Positions 9,482 to 18,171 of a stretch of 64,000 nucleotides of DNA are shown here, piece after piece. Position 1 is the first letter of the stretch. Every line of letters starts with the position of its first letter. Location of the stretch: contig NZ_CP018624.1 of assembly GCF_002327185.1 (NCBI RefSeq), positions 496,001 to 560,000 of the forward strand, written 5' to 3'. The notes beneath the pieces were generated by a model. The model was not told the origin of the DNA and made no database searches. It saw only the letters and a list, made by a program, of their open reading frames with translations. This stretch comes from Clostridium chauvoei (GTDB lineage: Bacteria > Bacillota > Clostridia > Clostridiales > Clostridiaceae). Position numbers and translations under genes: made by a program.

Positions 9482-9664
9482 TTACTTGATACCTGATTCG
9501 TATTGTTGAACCATTCTCTTAACCATTTCTCCACCAACACTACCGCATTGTTTTGAAGATAAGTTTCCGTTGTAATCAGTGAAAGGAACTCCCATTTCAC
9601 CTGCAACTTCATTTTTGAATTTGGCTAGTCCGTTTTTAGCTTCTGGTACTAATGTTTTTGCCAT
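9482..9664 (-). CDS. Alpha/beta-type small acid-soluble spore protein, copy 3
   Basis: A 60-residue paralogue with Gly instead of Ser after 'NEVA' and Asn instead of Asp in 'DYNGNLSS'; otherwise the same as copies 1 and 2. The GPR site and both DNA-binding helices are intact. The ribosome site GGAGGG lies upstream of the ATG. It is the first of the three in transcription direction and is preceded by 254 bases without a gene. Confidence 0.95.
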   Translation of the reverse strand: MAKTLVPEAKNGLAKFKNEVAGEMGVPFTDYNGNLSSKQCGSVGGEMVKRMVQQYESGIK

Positions 9665-9874
9665 TTTAATTCCCTCCTTAAAACTTTAAAAAGTTTTTTT
9701 ATTTGCTAAGCTTTTCTGCTTTGCATTATTATATTGTGCAGAATAGAGTTTTATAAACTATAAAATTTAAACCAAAAAAGGGAAAAGAGTTTTATTTATA
9801 CATATATTGGACAGAAGTTTTAAGTAAACCTGCCAGTGATTAATATTAGCCTTAGGAAAGATAAATATTCATAT

Positions 9875-9914
9875 AAAAAAATAGCTATTTAAAATTTAAA
9901 TAGCTATTTTTTAT
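9875..9914. terminator. Terminator of the ECF S-component gene
   Basis: AAAAATAGCTATTT pairs with AAATAGCTATTTTT around a short A/T loop. The T-run on the minus strand falls just after the stop of the gene at 9919. Confidence 0.75.
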
Positions 9915-9918
9915 AAAA

Positions 9919-10518
9919 TTATTGTTTTTTTATTTTTAATATTCCAAGTACAACAGGTATAGTTATTAATGCTGAAACTATAGCTTCAGGAATACCATTT
10001 GATACTCCTATAGCAAGTAAAGTTCCAGAAACAGCAGTAGTAGAGATGTCTCTGGCAGCTGCATATTGCTCTAAGTATAATAAGTAAGTTAATCCTAAAA
10101 CTCCAACGGTATTAGTAAGAGTAGCTAATACTGCGGAAATACCTATTGTAACACTTTTATTTTTAATTATATTTTTTAAAAGTTTATAAATGTAGTAGGC
10201 TACTATACCTATTAAGACCCTAGGTACAAGAGCTACTATTGGATTGTAGAATACAAATGAAGTAAGTGTTGGTGCAGTGAAATTTTGATACATTGAAAAT
10301 AATCCAAACATTAAACCAACAGTTGCTCCTACAATAGGCCCCTCTAAAATTGCACCAATAATTACAGGTACGTGCATAATTGTCAACCTAAAAATAGGTA
10401 GTGTAATGAATCCGAGACCAGATACACCTAAAAAGATAGAAATACCTGATAACATTGCTATCATTACCATTTTTCTTACATGTCCTCTCGAGCCGCTCAT
10501 TTCAGTTGTTTTTAACAT
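9919..10518 (-). CDS. ECF transporter S component (vitamin/cofactor uptake)
   Basis: Membrane substrate-binding subunit of an energy-coupling-factor importer, 199 residues with about five or six hydrophobic helices. 'RLTIMHVPVIIGAILEGPIVGATVGLMFGLFS' (two overlapping parts) is the typical S-component helix pair that meets the shared EcfT-EcfAA' module encoded elsewhere. The general family is clear; the vitamin is not. A pantothenate-type specificity is possible but I cannot support it from sequence alone. The ribosome site GGAGGGG precedes the ATG, and a bulged hairpin lies in the leader, suggesting ligand or RNA-level control. The gene is alone between a terminator and a divergent ABC operon. 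Confidence 0.8.
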   Translation of the reverse strand: MLKTTEMSGSRGHVRKMVMIAMLSGISIFLGVSGLGFITLPIFRLTIMHVPVIIGAILEGPIVGATVGLMFGLFSMYQNFTAPTLTSFVFYNPIVALVPRVLIGIVAYYIYKLLKNIIKNKSVTIGISAVLATLTNTVGVLGLTYLLYLEQYAAARDISTTAVSGTLLAIGVSNGIPEAIVSALITIPVVLGILKIKKQ

Positions 10519-10556
10519 TTAACTCCCCTCCGTTCTTATTCCTTTATGGATATAAT

Positions 10557-10610
10557 TCGGTAAAAATGATTATTAAATTTTAAAAGTTCAGTTTCATTTT
10601 TGAATACCGA
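10557..10610 (-). promoter_or_regulatory. Structured 5' leader of the ECF transporter gene
   Basis: On the minus strand TCGGT, a four-base bulge ATTC and AAAAATGA pair with TCATTTTT and ACCGA, giving a 13-pair bulged stem around a 24-base loop. It ends about 40 bases before the start codon. I do not recognise it as a known riboswitch class. Confidence 0.45.
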
Positions 10611-10749
10611 CGATTTTATTTTAGCATATGTATCGTAAGTGTAAAGGGGAAATTTATCTTAAATTATAGAATTCTAAAATTTTATATTGAAGAAAAGTTT
10701 ATATTGTTATAGAATGAGTATAACAGATAGAACAAAAGGGGGTAGAATT

Positions 10750-11463
10750 ATGCTTCAAATAATAAATTATTCTAAAGAATATAAAGGTGGAAAAAAGGCT
10801 GTTGATAACCTATCACTTGAAGTTAAAAAAGGAGAGATATTTGGATTTATAGGTCATAATGGAGCTGGAAAGACAACTACTATTAAATCCATAGTTGGAA
10901 TTTTAGACTTTAAAGAAGGAGATATAATTATTAATGGTATTTCTATTAAGGATAATCCAAAGGAATGTAAAAAAATATTAGCTTATATTCCAGATAATCC
11001 AGATTTATATGATTGTTTAACAGGTATACAATATTTAAATTTTATAGGAGATATCTATTGTATAGAGAAGAAAAAAAGAGAGGATTTAATTAAAAAGTAT
11101 GGAGAAATTTTTGAAATTACTAATGCTTTAGGAGGTTTAGTATCATCATATTCCCATGGGATGAAACAAAAGCTTGCTATAATATCAGCACTTATACACA
11201 ACCCTAAATTACTAGTTTTAGATGAACCTTTTGTTGGCTTAGACCCTAAAGCTTCTCATAGTTTAAAAGAGATTATGAGGGATATGTGTAATAATGGAAG
11301 TGCTATATTTTTTTCAACTCATGTATTGGAAGTGGCAGAAAAGTTATGCAATAAGATAGCTATAATAAAAGATGGTGTTATAGTAACTAAGGGAGACATT
11401 AATAAGGTTAAAGGTGATAATACTTTAGAAGATGTATTTATGGAGTTGATAGATAATGAGTAG
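10750..11463 (+). CDS. ABC transporter ATP-binding protein
   Basis: Cytoplasmic ATPase of an ABC exporter, 237 residues. Walker A is 'GHNGAGKTT', the signature motif is 'SYSHGMKQK' (a variant of LSGGQ), Walker B is 'LLVLDEP', and the H-loop His is in 'FFSTHVLE'. A longer frame begins at ATG 10687, but AAAGGGGG sits seven bases before the ATG at 10750, and the product from there begins with the normal 'MLQIINYSKEY'. The stop overlaps the start of the permease gene by eight bases, so the two are translationally coupled. Substrate unknown. Confidence 0.92.
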   Translation: MLQIINYSKEYKGGKKAVDNLSLEVKKGEIFGFIGHNGAGKTTTIKSIVGILDFKEGDIIINGISIKDNPKECKKILAYIPDNPDLYDCLTGIQYLNFIGDIYCIEKKKREDLIKKYGEIFEITNALGGLVSSYSHGMKQKLAIISALIHNPKLLVLDEPFVGLDPKASHSLKEIMRDMCNNGSAIFFSTHVLEVAEKLCNKIAIIKDGVIVTKGDINKVKGDNTLEDVFMELIDNE

Positions 11464-13054
11464 TTTAATTGTCTTACTTAGAACTAATTTAATTAATGAA
11501 ATTGGTATAAATAAAATCATAAAAGATAAATCAAAGGTTAGAAGTTTTAAAAGTATATTTATAGCTATTAGCATATTTATAGCTATTGCTGCTTTAGGGT
11601 TTACATCTTTTGTATATTCATCAGTATTAGCAGATGGATTAAGTAAATTAGGATATATGCAACTTCTTTTAACTATAGCCTCTATATTAAGTACAATATG
11701 TGCATTTTTTACTTCTATATATAAAGCACAAGGCGTATTATTTTCATCTAAAGATTATGATATATTAATGAGTCTTCCTATAAGCTCTACAACAATACTT
11801 GCAAGTAAAATCATTAAGTTATTAACGCTTAATTATTTTTTTACAGCATTTATTTTAATACCACCTACAATAACTTATTATATTAGAGTGGAAACACCAC
11901 CATTATTTTTTGTTTATTTATTTATAGGTTTTATATTTACTCCACTTATTCCTATAATGATAGCTTCAGTAGTAGCATTTATATTAAGTTATATAGCTAT
12001 TAAGTTTAAATATAAAAATCTAATATTAAATATAGGGACATTTATATTTTTTATTGGGATAATGGCTATATCTATGAAATCAAATGATATTATCAATAGA
12101 GTCGCTATAAATAGCAGTTCTATAGTAGAGTTAATTAAAAATATATACCCTCCAAGTTTTTATTTTACTAACGTACTAGCCAATGGGGATATTAAATCAT
12201 TAATAATATTTATTCTTTTATCAGTAATACCCTTTGTGATATTTTTAGTGATATTCCAAAAAGCTTTTAAGAAAATAAATTCAAAGCTTTCTGAAAGTTT
12301 TAAGGTTTCAAATTATGAAATAACATCATTAAATACGTCTTCACAAATTGGAGCATTAATAAAGAAAGAAATCAAAAGATATTTTTCATGTTCAATTTAT
12401 GTTTTAAATACTTTATTTGGAGTTGTATTAGTTACTATATTTTCAGTAGGTTGTTTATTATTTGGAGAAGATACAATAAAAATATTAATAGAATCACCTA
12501 TAGCACAAGAGCTAATACCGTTGATCTTAATAGTTGTTTTATCAGGAGCAGTTTCTTTAAGCTGTACTACTAATTCATCTATATCTATAGAAGGGAAAAA
12601 TTTATGGATTTTAAAATCATCACCTTTAGACGTTAAAGATATATTTAAAGGTAAAATAATACTGAATTTATTACTTTTGATTCCAGTAATTGTTATAAAT
12701 GTAATAGTGCTTTCTATGGCGTTTAAATTAAGTATTATTAATTTTGTATGGTTATTAGTTATTCCAATTATATATTCAGTATTAATTTCTATAATGGGGT
12801 TAGTTATTAATTTATATTTTCCTAAGTTAGATTGGACTTCGGAAGTTGTAGTAGTTAAGCAAAGCATAAGTTCATTTTTAGGGATTTTAATAGGTGGATT
12901 ATTAGTAGTAATACCTACAATGCTATTTTTAGAATTAAAAATAAATAATGTTAACTTTTATTTGTTTATAGTATCAGTAGTCTTAACATCATTAATTATC
13001 ATATTGATTTTAATTTTAAAGACTAAAGGGAAAGAACTCTTTAGTAGACTTTAA
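11456..13054 (+). CDS. ABC transporter permease (ABC-2-like exporter)
   Basis: Integral membrane partner of the preceding ATPase, 532 residues with roughly twelve hydrophobic segments, about twice the size of a simple ABC-2 permease. The segment 'FSSKDYDILMSLPISSTTILASK' (split by a membrane helix) is typical of the large bacterial exporters in which a cytoplasmic loop contacts the ATPase. ATG 11456 overlaps the upstream gene. No substrate-binding protein is nearby, which agrees with export. Cargo unknown. Confidence 0.85.
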   Translation: MSSLIVLLRTNLINEIGINKIIKDKSKVRSFKSIFIAISIFIAIAALGFTSFVYSSVLADGLSKLGYMQLLLTIASILSTICAFFTSIYKAQGVLFSSKDYDILMSLPISSTTILASKIIKLLTLNYFFTAFILIPPTITYYIRVETPPLFFVYLFIGFIFTPLIPIMIASVVAFILSYIAIKFKYKNLILNIGTFIFFIGIMAISMKSNDIINRVAINSSSIVELIKNIYPPSFYFTNVLANGDIKSLIIFILLSVIPFVIFLVIFQKAFKKINSKLSESFKVSNYEITSLNTSSQIGALIKKEIKRYFSCSIYVLNTLFGVVLVTIFSVGCLLFGEDTIKILIESPIAQELIPLILIVVLSGAVSLSCTTNSSISIEGKNLWILKSSPLDVKDIFKGKIILNLLLLIPVIVINVIVLSMAFKLSIINFVWLLVIPIIYSVLISIMGLVINLYFPKLDWTSEVVVVKQSISSFLGILIGGLLVVIPTMLFLELKINNVNFYLFIVSVVLTSLIIILILILKTKGKELFSRL

Positions 13055-13173
13055 AATTACTTTTTGTTTTTAAATTAATTTAATTAAAAAATAAGAAAAA
13101 CACTTTTGAAATAAAAAATATTATAATAGAATTAAATATAGGATTGTATATTTAATTTTAGGAGAAGAATATT

Positions 13174-13341
13174 ATGAAGAATTCAAAAGTGTATGGTAAA
13201 ATATGTGGAATTGCTATAGGGGGACTATTTATATTATTTATATACTCATTATATATAAAAGAATATATGCAAGCGATAATGTGCATTGTATTTTCAATAA
13301 TGCCAGCTTATACGATGATTACGAGTTTAAAGAAAAAATAA
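13174..13341 (+). CDS. Small two-helix membrane protein (55 aa)
   Basis: A short gene that is easily missed: ATG 13174 follows AGGAGAAG by seven bases and runs 55 codons to TAA at 13339-13341. The product has two hydrophobic stretches, 'GIAIGGLFILFIYSLYI' and 'AIMCIVFSIMPAYTMI', and a Lys-rich tail. It lies 52 bases before a GntR-type regulator gene and is probably in the same operon. No function is recognised; small membrane proteins beside YtrA-type regulators are common. Confidence 0.65.
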   Translation: MKNSKVYGKICGIAIGGLFILFIYSLYIKEYMQAIMCIVFSIMPAYTMITSLKKK

Positions 13342-13393
13342 AAAATTGTTCTATAAAATATATAAATAATAAAGTAAACACAGGGGTGATAAA

Positions 13394-13768
13394 GTGATTT
13401 TGAGAATAGATTTTGATTCGGAAATGCCTATATATTTGCAAATAAAGAATCAGATTATTCAAGGTATAGCTAAAAAAGAAATAGAGGATGGTGAAGAGTT
13501 ACCATCGGTAAGGGGCTTAGCAGAAGATATTGGAGTAAATATGCATACTGTTAATAAAGCATATGCTATGCTTAAAGATGATGGGTATATAAAGATAGAT
13601 AGAAGAAAAGGTGCTGTAGTATCTCTAAGCTTAGAGAATACAACAAATAGATTTAAAGATAGCCTAAATTTAGAAATGGAATATTATATGGCAGAATGTT
13701 TTAATAGAGGAATTTCTAAAGAAGAAATAAAAAAAGATATAGATGAGATTTTTCGTAAGTTTAAATAA
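13394..13768 (+). CDS. GntR-family transcriptional regulator, YtrA subgroup
   Basis: A 124-residue repressor-type protein with one N-terminal winged helix ('PIYLQIKNQIIQGIAKKEI', 'LPSVRGLAEDIGVNMHTVNKA') and a short dimerisation tail. The short length and lack of a large ligand domain place it in the YtrA group, which usually controls linked membrane or ABC genes. GTG 13394 lies five bases after AGGGGTG. It sits between the small membrane protein and a DUF1648 protein, probably co-transcribed, so it likely regulates its own operon. Confidence 0.88.
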   Translation: MILRIDFDSEMPIYLQIKNQIIQGIAKKEIEDGEELPSVRGLAEDIGVNMHTVNKAYAMLKDDGYIKIDRRKGAVVSLSLENTTNRFKDSLNLEMEYYMAECFNRGISKEEIKKDIDEIFRKFK

Positions 13769-13818
13769 TAAGAGAATAAATATAAAGATATAGGTTATAG
13801 GAGAGGAGTGTGAATTTT

Positions 13819-14949
13819 ATGGAAAAATATATACCTTGGATAGTTTTGAATATATTAATATTTACAGTATATATAATTAGCTATTATATAAATCAAACAT
13901 CAAATAATGGGATATTCTTTGGTGTTAGAATTCCAAAAGAATATCAAAATGAAAAAGAGATAGTACAATTAGATGCAAGTTATAAGAAATTAACAATAAT
14001 TATATTCTTATCTATAGGGTTAATTTCTAATATTATATTTGCATTAAGTATTAATTTAAAAGAGGAAATCTTAGCATTTATAATGGCTGGCATTACTATT
14101 TTACTTTTAATAATACACACTATATTATTTGCTATATACTATAAGAAATTAAAATTACTAAAGTACAATAAAGGGTGGACACGTAAGTCTAAAAACATTG
14201 TAGTTGTAGATACTACTTTAAGAAAACCTAAAAAAGATGAGAAGATTAAAGTAATAGATTCAAAATATTTTTTACTATTATTTATTTTTCCAATATTAAT
14301 GATAGTATTAACTTATATTAGATATGATAATTTACCTAATATAATAGTGATTCCTAAAACAAGTTTTGGTGAAATAGAAAAAGAAACGGCTAAAGGTATT
14401 TTTATAGTATATCAGTTACCAATAATCCAAATTTTTATGGGTACATTATTTTATTTTATAAATAAAGTAATAATGAATTCCAAGGTGGATTTAAATAGTG
14501 GAAGCATAAAAGAAGCGGTAGAAAGAAAAAAGAAGTTTAAAAGATTAGGCTCTATATTAATGTTAGTTACAGGAATTCAAATAATAATTTTATTTTCAGT
14601 ATTACAATTATCAATTATATTTGGATTTGATAGTAGTTTTATAGAGATTATTTTTCTTCTTATTATATTAGTAACTATGATTATATTTATATTTTCATTT
14701 ATTAAAGCAGGTCAAGGTGGAAGAAATTTATCTTCTTCAGAAGAATTAGATGAATTATATAAAGATGATGATGATAAATGGATTTTAGGATGTTTATATT
14801 ATAATAAAAATGATCCATCAGTAATGATAGAAAAAAGAGTAGGAATAGGATGGACAATAAATCTTGGTAATCCTAAAGGAATGGCAATATTAGTCATAAC
14901 ATTGCTATTAATATTTATTATGATTTTATTTGGAATTTTGACAAGTTAA
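13819..14949 (+). CDS. DUF1648/DUF5808 multi-pass membrane protein
   Basis: A 376-residue membrane protein. The N-terminus matches DUF1648-type proteins ('ISYYINQTSNNGIFFGVRIP'), and the C-terminus 'DDDDKWILGCLYYNKNDPS' followed by 'EKRVGIGWTINLGNP' and a final helix is the DUF5808 pattern. About seven hydrophobic segments are visible. ATG 13819 is ten bases from AGGAG, whereas the earlier GTG at 13810 is only one base away, so the ATG is preferred. It is the last gene of the GntR operon. Such proteins often accompany YtrA-type regulators in Firmicutes; biochemical role unknown. Confidence 0.78.
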   Translation: MEKYIPWIVLNILIFTVYIISYYINQTSNNGIFFGVRIPKEYQNEKEIVQLDASYKKLTIIIFLSIGLISNIIFALSINLKEEILAFIMAGITILLLIIHTILFAIYYKKLKLLKYNKGWTRKSKNIVVVDTTLRKPKKDEKIKVIDSKYFLLLFIFPILMIVLTYIRYDNLPNIIVIPKTSFGEIEKETAKGIFIVYQLPIIQIFMGTLFYFINKVIMNSKVDLNSGSIKEAVERKKKFKRLGSILMLVTGIQIIILFSVLQLSIIFGFDSSFIEIIFLLIILVTMIIFIFSFIKAGQGGRNLSSSEELDELYKDDDDKWILGCLYYNKNDPSVMIEKRVGIGWTINLGNPKGMAILVITLLLIFIMILFGILTS

Positions 14950-14966
14950 TATTAATAGTTAAGTAG

Positions 14967-15007
14967 AAAGGTTTAGTTTTAAAATATAGATTAAACCTTT
15001 TATTTTA
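14967..15007 (+). terminator. Terminator of the GntR operon
   Basis: AAAGGTTTA (14967-14975) pairs with TAAACCTTT (14992-15000), followed by a T-rich stretch. Confidence 0.75.
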
Positions 15008-15144
15008 TTAATTTGTATGTGTATACAATTTTAATTTTTAAATATACTAGAAAAATATAGTTAAAAGTATTAAAATGGTAATTAACACTTTAGATGTATT
15101 ATCTGTAAAATCATATATAAATTTATAAGGGGTAGGGAGATTTT

Positions 15145-15642
15145 ATGAAATATTACAAAACTAATATAGAGAATTTAAAACTTAGGGAAACAACAATAGA
15201 AGATATTCCTTTAATTTTATCGCTTATAAAGGAAATAGCAGAATATGAAAAAATGTCACATGAAGTAATAGCAACTGAAGAAACCTTGAAAAAATCTATA
15301 TTTGAAAATAATAGAGCGGAAGTTCTTATTGGTGAATTAGAAGGAAAGGTTATAGGATATGTATCATACTTTTATAATTTTTCAACATTTGTAGGGAGAG
15401 AGGGATTATATTTAGAGGATATATTTATAAAACCAGAGTTTAGAGGTAAAGGCATAGGAAAAGAACTTTTTAAAGTTTTAGGTAAATTAGCAAAAGAAAA
15501 TGGGTGTAAGAGAATGGAATGGACATGCTTAAATTGGAATAAACCATCAATTAACTTTTATAAATCTTTAGGGGCTATAGCCATGGATGAGTGGACTACT
15601 TATAGATTAAGAGAAAGTGAAATAGATAATTTAAGTATATGA
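15145..15642 (+). CDS. GNAT N-acetyltransferase, SSAT (diamine/polyamine acetyltransferase)-like
   Basis: A 165-residue acetyl-CoA-dependent acetyltransferase. Motif A is 'PEFRGKGIGKELFKVL'. Resemblance to the spermidine/spermine acetyltransferase group, including the animal enzymes, is strong in 'LILSLIKEIAEYEKMSHEV', 'GLYLEDIFIKPEFRGKGIG' and 'WNKPSINFYKSLGA'. A polyamine or thialysine-like amine is therefore a reasonable substrate, but that is inference. ATG 15145 follows a G-rich site. It is monocistronic, with a terminator shared with the convergent gene. Confidence 0.82.
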   Translation: MKYYKTNIENLKLRETTIEDIPLILSLIKEIAEYEKMSHEVIATEETLKKSIFENNRAEVLIGELEGKVIGYVSYFYNFSTFVGREGLYLEDIFIKPEFRGKGIGKELFKVLGKLAKENGCKRMEWTCLNWNKPSINFYKSLGAIAMDEWTTYRLRESEIDNLSI

Positions 15643-15645
15643 TAA

Positions 15646-15686
15646 AAGGTCAACTTAATGGGTAGACAATTAAGTTGACCTTACTT
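15646..15686. terminator. Bidirectional terminator
   Basis: A perfect twelve-pair stem, AAGGTCAACTTA (15646-15657) with TAAGTTGACCTT (15671-15682), lies between the convergent acetyltransferase and small membrane protein genes. Confidence 0.8.
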
Positions 15687-15689
15687 TAT

Positions 15690-16094
15690 TTAAATTTCAT
15701 TATTTTTTTCTAAATCAATTATAAATTCACTATTTGGTAAATAGTTCATATGATAATTTTCTTCTGTTTTAGGAGTAAAGCTCCAATCAGCATAATAAAA
15801 ACGTTTACCATCGATGGAGATTTTTCTATCAATTCCTATTGATACGTTTTCACAAGTACCATCAAAAGCTTCATATTTAGCATCTTTCATAAGAGCCACA
15901 TCTTTAAGCATTGGTATTACATTAGAATTAAAAACAGAAATAGAGCAGTAGCCTATTAATAGAATTAATAAATAATACCCTTTGTGAATCTTTTTTTTAA
16001 ATAACATAGAAAGTGTAAGGATGCTTCCTACTAGCCCTGCTAGAATTAAAGATAAATTAAATACTAATATAAAATAGAAATACATAAGCAGCAT
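15690..16094 (-). CDS. Small membrane protein of unknown function
   Basis: A 134-residue protein with two N-terminal hydrophobic segments (about residues 3-30 and 38-60) and a hydrophilic C-terminal half ('YEAFDGTCENVSIGIDRK', 'GKRFYYADWSFTP') that probably lies outside the cell. No family is recognised. The codon before ATG 16094 is an in-frame TAG, so the start cannot be earlier. No ribosome site is close; the strong GGAGGTG is 33 bases upstream across a hairpin (see that entry). It is convergent with the acetyltransferase gene. Confidence 0.6.
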   Translation of the reverse strand: MLLMYFYFILVFNLSLILAGLVGSILTLSMLFKKKIHKGYYLLILLIGYCSISVFNSNVIPMLKDVALMKDAKYEAFDGTCENVSIGIDRKISIDGKRFYYADWSFTPKTEENYHMNYLPNSEFIIDLEKNNEI

Positions 16095-16135
16095 CTAGTG
16101 AGATAAAAATATAACCTCACTAAACTTCACCTCCC
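16092..16135 (-). promoter_or_regulatory. Shine-Dalgarno separated from AUG by a hairpin
   Basis: GGAGGTG occupies 16134-16128 (minus strand) and the ATG 16094-16092. Between them a seven-pair inverted repeat, TAGTGAG/CTCACTA (16122-16116 and 16102-16096, 13-base loop), folds out 27 bases and leaves a spacer of six. Confidence 0.5.
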
Positions 16136-16548
16136 TAAATAATGTTTATTACAAAGATAATTTTTATAAGTTATCTTATATATAAATTATACTCCTAATC
16201 TTAATATAAGAGTAATGAATTTTAAAAAAATGTAAATTTGTATAATATATGTATGTTGTTTTTATAAATTTACATTAATATAGCATTATTTTTGTAATAA
16301 AAAAAGAAGGAAAATCAATAGGTTTATCGTTTTCATGAGTTTTATAAAGGAATGAGATTATCTATTTAAACTCATTCCTTCTAAATCTTTATATAAGCTA
16401 TATATTTTAAGTAAAGTTTTTTTGAATTAGGATTATTTAATCTTGCAGAATTTAATTCCAAATATTTAATAAACGTTAATCACCCTTGATAAATATTATT
16501 AATAAAGATAGAATAATTATTATTATGTTGAAAATAAAGGAGAAAAAG
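16136..16548. other. Gene-free divergent intergenic region with inverted repeats
   Basis: No open frame with a ribosome site was found. Two inverted repeats are visible: TGTAAATTT (16231-16239) with AAATTTACA (16266-16274), with a TATAAT inside at 16241-16246, and a perfect ten-base pair AAGGAATGAG (16347-16356) with CTCATTCCTT (16371-16380). The second could end a short transcript but lacks a strong T-run. The region should hold the promoters of both flanking, divergent genes. Confidence 0.5.
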
Positions 16549-16890
16549 ATGAAAGAGTTATTTAAAATAAAAGATATAACATTTTATGAAGAGGAGTTTT
16601 TAGATGATATAAAAGAATATGAAGATGTATTACCTATAATTAAAGAACTTAGCTCTAATTTAGATTATGAAAAAATAGAAGTAGTTGATTTAAATGATTG
16701 TTGTGAGAAAACAAAGGAAAATTATATTATAGAAATTCCAGGGTTTTTAAATGAAGAGGATGAATTTTTAACTAAAGAAGAAGTTTTAAATATGGGGGAA
16801 GCTGCTCAAGGTAAAATATTAGATATTTTTGTTATAAGAATTTATAAATGTACTAAATGTAATAAGTGGATTATAGATATATTAGAGTAG
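16549..16890 (+). CDS. Acidic hypothetical protein with C-terminal CxxC
   Basis: A 113-residue, very acidic protein (Glu/Asp-rich) with no membrane segment. It ends in 'YKCTKCNKWIIDILE', one CxxC pair that may bind metal together with the pair of Cys at about 51-52. I do not recognise the family. ATG 16549 follows AAAGGAG by five bases; the longer frame from 16486 has no ribosome site. It is 14 bases before the TcaA-like gene and almost certainly in one operon with it and the M23 peptidase. Confidence 0.65.
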   Translation: MKELFKIKDITFYEEEFLDDIKEYEDVLPIIKELSSNLDYEKIEVVDLNDCCEKTKENYIIEIPGFLNEEDEFLTKEEVLNMGEAAQGKILDIFVIRIYKCTKCNKWIIDILE

Positions 16891-16904
16891 GAGAGATGTA
16901 GACT

Positions 16905-18155
16905 TTGATAAAAAAGATTAGTGAACTAGGTATAAAAACAAAGGAATGTTTATCTTCTTTAAAGAGTGATTTATATAATTTAAAAAGAGAAAACTTAAAA
17001 GAGACATTACTTAAAAGAAAGATGTGTATTATAACAATATTATCTATGGTTATAGCTATAATTTTTTTATTTAAAAGTACAATTACATCGGAAAATAAAT
17101 TGCTTAAAGATTTAGAAAGCTCATTAAAAGATGGATCTAGCTATAGAATTAGTAGGAAAATCAAAATATCTGAAGAAACTCCAAATAAAAAAGAATTGAT
17201 GCCATTAATTAAATATTATAACTATGATCAAAGTAAAATAGAAGAAGTTATAAAAAGTCTAAGAGAAAAAGGTAAAAGTGGAGTTTTTACTTTGAAAAAA
17301 AATAAGGTATTAATTTTTAATAGTTACTATCTAGAATTAACCCCAGTATCTATTAAGTTAAATACAAACTTTAATGATGCGAAGCTATATCTAGATGGTA
17401 ACTTATTAAGAGATACTAAAATTAAAAGAGGATTAGTACCTGGGATATATTCAATAAAGGCAGAACTTGAAACAGATTATGGAAAAATAACAAAAGAAGA
17501 AGAAGTATCTCTTATGCAAAATGAAGAAGTAGATTTGAAGTTAGATGCTATGAATATTACTTTAACTTCGAATTTTAATGATGCTAAAGTATATATAAAT
17601 GATAAAGACACAGGAAAATTTGTTAAAGATATTAAGGATTTTGGGCCATTTAAAACAAATTCAGATACATATATATTCTTAGAAAGAGAATTTCCTTGGG
17701 GAACTATAAAAAGCGAAAAATTTAAGATTAAGGATTTACCAAACATAAATATAGATATAAATATGATTAATGACGAACTTATTACAAATATAGAAGATAC
17801 AACAAAAACATTTTATAGAAGTGTTTTTACAGCATTAAATTCAAGAGATAAATCTTTAATTCGATTAACAGATGAAGATACAAGAAATAGAATTTATGAG
17901 GATATTGAACAAAAGACTTTGCTTTTAAAAAATAATTATGAAATAAGCGAGTTAGAAACAAATATACAAAGTAGTGAATTTAAGTATGAAGATAATACAT
18001 ATAAGGCTAATATAGTTGTTAAAGTTAATTACAATGTGTATAAACAATTTTTTTCTATTTCAAAAAAGAAAAATGAAAATATGTTTTTAACAACTATGAA
18101 ATATGTAGGAAATGAATGGTTAATTGAAAGTGTCCAAAAATTCACTTTAGAATAA
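16905..18155 (+). CDS. TcaA/YvbJ-like membrane-anchored protein
   Basis: A 416-residue, single-pass protein with a short N-terminal cytoplasmic part, a membrane helix at about 41-62 ('MCIITILSMVIAIIFLF') and a long outside part. The outside part has two related beta-rich repeats ('IKLNTNFNDAKLYLDGN' and 'ITLTSNFNDAKVYINDK'), then an NTF2-like domain ending 'WLIESVQKFTLE'. This layout matches TcaA-type envelope proteins, which in staphylococci influence glycopeptide susceptibility. The zinc ribbon that usually precedes the membrane helix is missing. TTG start, ten bases after AGGAGA. It is followed 16 bases later by an M23 peptidase, supporting an envelope role. Confidence 0.65.
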   Translation: MIKKISELGIKTKECLSSLKSDLYNLKRENLKETLLKRKMCIITILSMVIAIIFLFKSTITSENKLLKDLESSLKDGSSYRISRKIKISEETPNKKELMPLIKYYNYDQSKIEEVIKSLREKGKSGVFTLKKNKVLIFNSYYLELTPVSIKLNTNFNDAKLYLDGNLLRDTKIKRGLVPGIYSIKAELETDYGKITKEEEVSLMQNEEVDLKLDAMNITLTSNFNDAKVYINDKDTGKFVKDIKDFGPFKTNSDTYIFLEREFPWGTIKSEKFKIKDLPNINIDINMINDELITNIEDTTKTFYRSVFTALNSRDKSLIRLTDEDTRNRIYEDIEQKTLLLKNNYEISELETNIQSSEFKYEDNTYKANIVVKVNYNVYKQFFSISKKKNENMFLTTMKYVGNEWLIESVQKFTLE

Positions 18156-18171
18156 TTAGAGGGGAAAGTTT

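Noticed and set aside
9143..9760. SigG promoters before the three SASP genes
   Set aside because: Expected from biology, but no pair of -35 and -10 boxes matched convincingly by eye.
12397..12867. 156-residue open frame antisense to the ABC permease
   Set aside because: Lies wholly inside a well-supported coding gene, no ribosome site, composition of an antisense shadow.
13203..13397. 64-residue frame between the ABC permease and the GntR gene
   Set aside because: Overlaps the better supported 55-residue gene at 13174-13341, which has a good ribosome site; this frame has none.
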